NCBI GenBank assembly: GCA_024275215.1
Contig: JAJRZO010000286.1
Location: 1 to 16,543, forward strand
Reading direction: 5' to 3'
DNA length: 16,543 nucleotides
From: Candidatus Zixiibacteriota bacterium
Lineage (GTDB): Bacteria; Zixibacteria; MSB-5A5; JAABVY01; JAHJOQ01
A model generated the notes under the pieces. That model ran no database searches. It saw only the letters and a list, made by a program, of their open reading frames with translations, and had not been told where the DNA came from. Made by a program: the position numbers and the translations under genes. This document shows, piece after piece, positions 14,029 to 16,543 of this stretch (the stretch's first letter is position 1; every line of letters begins with the position of its first letter).

Positions 14029-15453
14029 ATGGCCGAAAAGATGAGGATGTACCTTGCAGGTGAATGGAAAGACTCGGACAAATCTATCGAAGTCATTAAC
14101 CCGTACAACAAATCGATTTACGGCACTGTCGCGGCTGCATCGCCCGATGATTTCACCGAGGCGATAGCCAGGGCTGACGAAGTATTCAACGAATATCGAT
14201 TCTATCCGAGCTACAAGCGGTCCGAAGCGTTGCAGTTCATTGCGTCGGAGATTGAACGCCGCAAAGACGAATTTGCTGAGACGATTACATGCGAGATGGG
14301 AAAGTCACTGGCCGATTCGCTCGGTGAAGTTGGCAGAGCTGTCTCGGTGTTTGCGATTTCAGCCGAGGAAGCAAAAAGGATGGGCGGTGAGGTCATGTCG
14401 CTTGACTGGGCGGCCGGTTCAGAAAATCGCTGGGGAATTATCCGCCGTTTTCCAATGGGCGTCGTTGCAGGGATTTCACCGTTCAATTTTCCTCTCAATC
14501 TCATCGCGCACAAAATCGGCCCCGCATTGGCGTCCGGTAATACTATAGTTTTGAAACCGGCATCCAAGACTCCGATTACAGCGTTGAAACTCGCAGAAAT
14601 CATTGACAAGACCGATTTGCCGAAGGGTATCTGTTCGATCCTGCCGGCATCATCGAAAGATACAACGCCCCTGATTGAAGATCCTCGCGTGAAAGTAATA
14701 ACATTCACCGGTTCCCCGGTCGTGGGCTGGAAGATCAAAGCGATATCCGGCAAGAAACGTGTGGTGCTGGAACTCGGCGGTAATGCGGGTGTGATCGTTG
14801 CCGATGACGCAGATATCGATTATGCTGTCGAACGAATAGTATTCGGCGGGTTTGCCGTGTCAGGCCAGAGCTGCATTTCGGTTCAGCGTGTGTTTTTGCA
14901 TGAAAGCATCTACGATGAATTCATTCGCGGCTTCGCGGAAAGAGTCAGTAATCTAATAGTCGGAAATCCACTCGATTCAGGTGTCAATGTAGGCCCGGTC
15001 GTTGAGGAAAACGAAGCCGTCAGGATTGAAGAATGGATCAACGAAGCTGTCGCAGGAGGTGCAAAGGTTCTTGCCGGAGGCAAGCGGGAAGGCGGTGCTG
15101 TGCTTCCGACGATTCTTACTAATGTAAACCCGGATATGAAAGTATGTGCGATGGAGGTTTTCGCGCCGCTGGTGACTGTATTCAAATACACAGATTTCAA
15201 GAGCGCGGTTGATAAAATCAACAATTCTGATTTCGGTTTGCAGGCGGGGATTTTCACGAATCGTATGAAGGATATCTGGTATGCCTATGAGCGGATCGAA
15301 ACCGGCGGAGTCGTAATTAACGATGTTCCGACATACCGCGCCGACCATCAGCCATACGGCGGCATGAAAGATTCCGGCTTCGGACGCGAAGGCATTCGCT
15401 ATTCAATAGAAGACTACACAGAGATTAAGATACTCTCGATGAATCTGAAATAG
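14029..15453 (+). CDS. NAD(P)+-dependent aldehyde dehydrogenase family enzyme
   Basis: This 474-residue member of the aldehyde dehydrogenase superfamily oxidises an aldehyde to a carboxylate with NAD(P)+. The catalytic set is complete: Asn153 in GISPFNFPLNL, general base Glu248 in LELGGN and nucleophile Cys282 in GQSCISVQR. Cofactor-site motifs KPASKTPITA and FTGSPVVGWK and the C-terminal YGGMKDSGFGREG are also present. Overall flavour (GEVMSLDWA near the N-terminus, RADHQPYGGMKDSG at the end) recalls the lactaldehyde, sulfoacetaldehyde and non-phosphorylating glyceraldehyde-3-phosphate dehydrogenase branch, but the substrate cannot be fixed by eye. ATG 14029 has AGAGGGA 6 nt upstream. It seems to be a single-gene unit, convergent with ccmF. 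Confidence 0.9.
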   Translation: MAEKMRMYLAGEWKDSDKSIEVINPYNKSIYGTVAAASPDDFTEAIARADEVFNEYRFYPSYKRSEALQFIASEIERRKDEFAETITCEMGKSLADSLGEVGRAVSVFAISAEEAKRMGGEVMSLDWAAGSENRWGIIRRFPMGVVAGISPFNFPLNLIAHKIGPALASGNTIVLKPASKTPITALKLAEIIDKTDLPKGICSILPASSKDTTPLIEDPRVKVITFTGSPVVGWKIKAISGKKRVVLELGGNAGVIVADDADIDYAVERIVFGGFAVSGQSCISVQRVFLHESIYDEFIRGFAERVSNLIVGNPLDSGVNVGPVVEENEAVRIEEWINEAVAGGAKVLAGGKREGGAVLPTILTNVNPDMKVCAMEVFAPLVTVFKYTDFKSAVDKINNSDFGLQAGIFTNRMKDIWYAYERIETGGVVINDVPTYRADHQPYGGMKDSGFGREGIRYSIEDYTEIKILSMNLK

Positions 15454-15465
15454 ACTCTCCTTCGC

Positions 15466-15480
15466 GTCTGACTGTCAGAC
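15466..15480. terminator. Small inverted repeat between convergent genes
   Basis: GTCTGA-CTG-TCAGAC (6-bp perfect stem, 3-nt loop) lies 13 nt after the aldehyde dehydrogenase stop and about 50 nt beyond the ccmF-like stop. No T tract follows, so a terminator role is only suggested by position. Confidence 0.35.
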
Positions 15481-15531
15481 AATGCGTCAATCGGGCAGGC
15501 CTATTGACTTACAAGAACCGCCATTCTGGGA

Positions 15532-16543
15532 TCAAATTGTTCTGGAGAGTCGATACCTGTGATAAGTGGCTATCAGTGAACCTATGACAATGATAATCGA
15601 GCCGAGCCAGACAAACAGGATCAGCGGCTTGATGCCGACATCGAGAACAAGAATATCACTCTCGGTTGCATCCTGACATGCAACGCGCAATTCAACCATT
15701 CTACTGTCAGGCATGACGCTTTCGAGCGACACGACCAGACTGTCGCTGCCGATTTCCACCGGAGTACTTTCACGAACATCGTTTGCCAGCACAGACAATA
15801 TCGGAATGATAGTGGATGAATCGTCAGGGGTCTTGATACTAAGCCTCGCGCCAACCTGAACTGATCCCTCCTCGCCATGCGACGACATATCATAATCTTC
15901 GAATGTAATGCTGACGCTATCGATATCGTATGTTTCGCCCTTCGCCAGTCTGAATGCTATTCCCGGTTTTCTCGTTTCAATCTGTTCAGGTGCAAGATAG
16001 AGATCATACAATAAGTGCGACTGAATCCACGGTGTTCTCATTATTCCGCGATTGTATGAATCATAGTACAAGTCCGGATCGGCTGTCACAGTATCGCCAT
16101 CCTTGCTGATCTCTACATAGACCGAATTGTTGAGTAGATCTATACTGCCTTCAAGCCCTGTGTAAGTGACCGAATACCCCATCGCTTCTGATGGTTCATT
16201 GATTCTCAGGAGAACTTTCTCATTTGTTGCAAAAACTGTGGAACCGATGAATCCCAACAAGAGTATGCCAAACCCGATATGCGAGATATATCCGCCCATT
16301 TTCCGACCGAATTTGGCTGGAAACATCACGAACATCTGAAGATTGGCGGCAATGGCAAATACAGCGAAGAAAATAACCAGCAAGTGTCTGATTGAAGTCG
16401 CACCGAGAAACACAGCGATAACAGCACCAATTACTGCGATCAATACTGATGGTATCGAACGTTTAAGAACAGCGCCCACCGTCGGTTTTTTCGTAGCCAG
16501 AAATGGTGTAAGACCTGCGAACAACGCCATTAGAATGCCGGTC
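15532..16543 (-). CDS. ccmF: CcmF/CcsA-type cytochrome c assembly protein, C-terminal part (truncated by window end)
   Basis: The frame is open to the window edge. The visible 336 codons begin inside a membrane segment (reading ILMALFAGLTPFLATKK), so the start and the tryptophan-rich haem-handling region lie outside. Seen are TM segments, then GYISHIGFGILLLGFIGSTVF with the conserved His expected to face haem, a large periplasmic domain (about 95-300) and a final TM segment KPLILFVWLGSIIIVIGSLI, which closely recalls the last helix of CcmF. CcmF works with CcmH in attaching haem to apocytochrome c in the periplasm. The Met at 16530 is internal, not a start. Neighbouring ccm genes probably follow beyond the edge. 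Mapping to CcmF rather than another haem-lyase-family member rests on the terminal helix and the SHIG motif. Confidence 0.78.
   Translation of the reverse strand, partial: TGILMALFAGLTPFLATKKPTVGAVLKRSIPSVLIAVIGAVIAVFLGATSIRHLLVIFFAVFAIAANLQMFVMFPAKFGRKMGGYISHIGFGILLLGFIGSTVFATNEKVLLRINEPSEAMGYSVTYTGLEGSIDLLNNSVYVEISKDGDTVTADPDLYYDSYNRGIMRTPWIQSHLLYDLYLAPEQIETRKPGIAFRLAKGETYDIDSVSITFEDYDMSSHGEEGSVQVGARLSIKTPDDSSTIIPILSVLANDVRESTPVEIGSDSLVVSLESVMPDSRMVELRVACQDATESDILVLDVGIKPLILFVWLGSIIIVIGSLIATYHRYRLSRTI

Noticed and set aside
1..16543. A novel defence, mobile or CRISPR-like system
   Set aside because: No nuclease, reverse transcriptase, toxin-antitoxin pair, integrase, transposase or spaced repeat array is visible. 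The genes are recognisable envelope, division, cofactor and signalling functions.

Overview
The window (16,543 nt, roughly even base composition, gene-dense on both strands, standard genetic code with TAA, TAG and TGA all used as ordinary stops) looks like chromosomal core DNA of a diderm (Gram-negative-type) bacterium. The support is a periplasmic-adaptor transporter, an FtsE-FtsX-EnvC cell-division module, a likely lipoprotein and the tail of a CcmF-type cytochrome c assembly protein. The taxon cannot be fixed from sequence reading alone. An uncultured lineage of the FCB/Zixibacteria-like kind is only a guess. I see no transposase, integrase, phage gene, CRISPR array, tRNA or rRNA.

Layout. 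178-1005 (+): an SPFH/prohibitin-like protein, closed by a strong hairpin terminator. 1214-5558 (+): a four-gene MacAB-like export operon, with a membrane-fusion adaptor, two tandem paralogous permeases and a separate ATPase. 5667-8322 (-): ftsE, ftsX and an envC-like gene, tightly packed and translationally coupled, converging on the transporter operon. 8426-9373 (+): a seven-repeat beta-propeller lipoprotein gene of the Ycf48 type, interrupted by one in-frame TAA. 9374-9694: an intergenic block with 16-nt tandem repeats and several hairpins. 9695-11550 (-): nadC and birA. 11648-13671 (+): a soluble GAF-domain histidine kinase and a receiver-only response regulator. 13672-14028: an intergenic block with a REP-like element. 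14029-15453 (+): an aldehyde dehydrogenase. 15532 to the window end (-): the C-terminal part of a CcmF-like gene running off the edge.

How the genes work together. The adaptor, permeases and ATPase should form one tripartite-type exporter, although no outer-membrane channel is encoded here. FtsE and FtsX should transmit a signal across the inner membrane to the EnvC-like protein, whose LytM domain lacks key catalytic residues and so should activate amidases rather than cut peptidoglycan. NadC and BirA belong to cofactor metabolism (NAD and biotin). The kinase and receiver form a phosphorelay pair of unknown input and output.

The observations most worth a second look are: the premature stop in an otherwise intact seven-repeat propeller gene; an FtsE with altered ATPase motifs paired with a degenerate-LytM EnvC; the heteromeric two-permease MacB-like exporter with a shared GLPRGR motif; a 15-nt perfect palindrome lying exactly in the spacer of a good promoter before the kinase gene; and the repeat/hairpin block at 9376-9456, where several copies of one heptamer could compete for a single complement.
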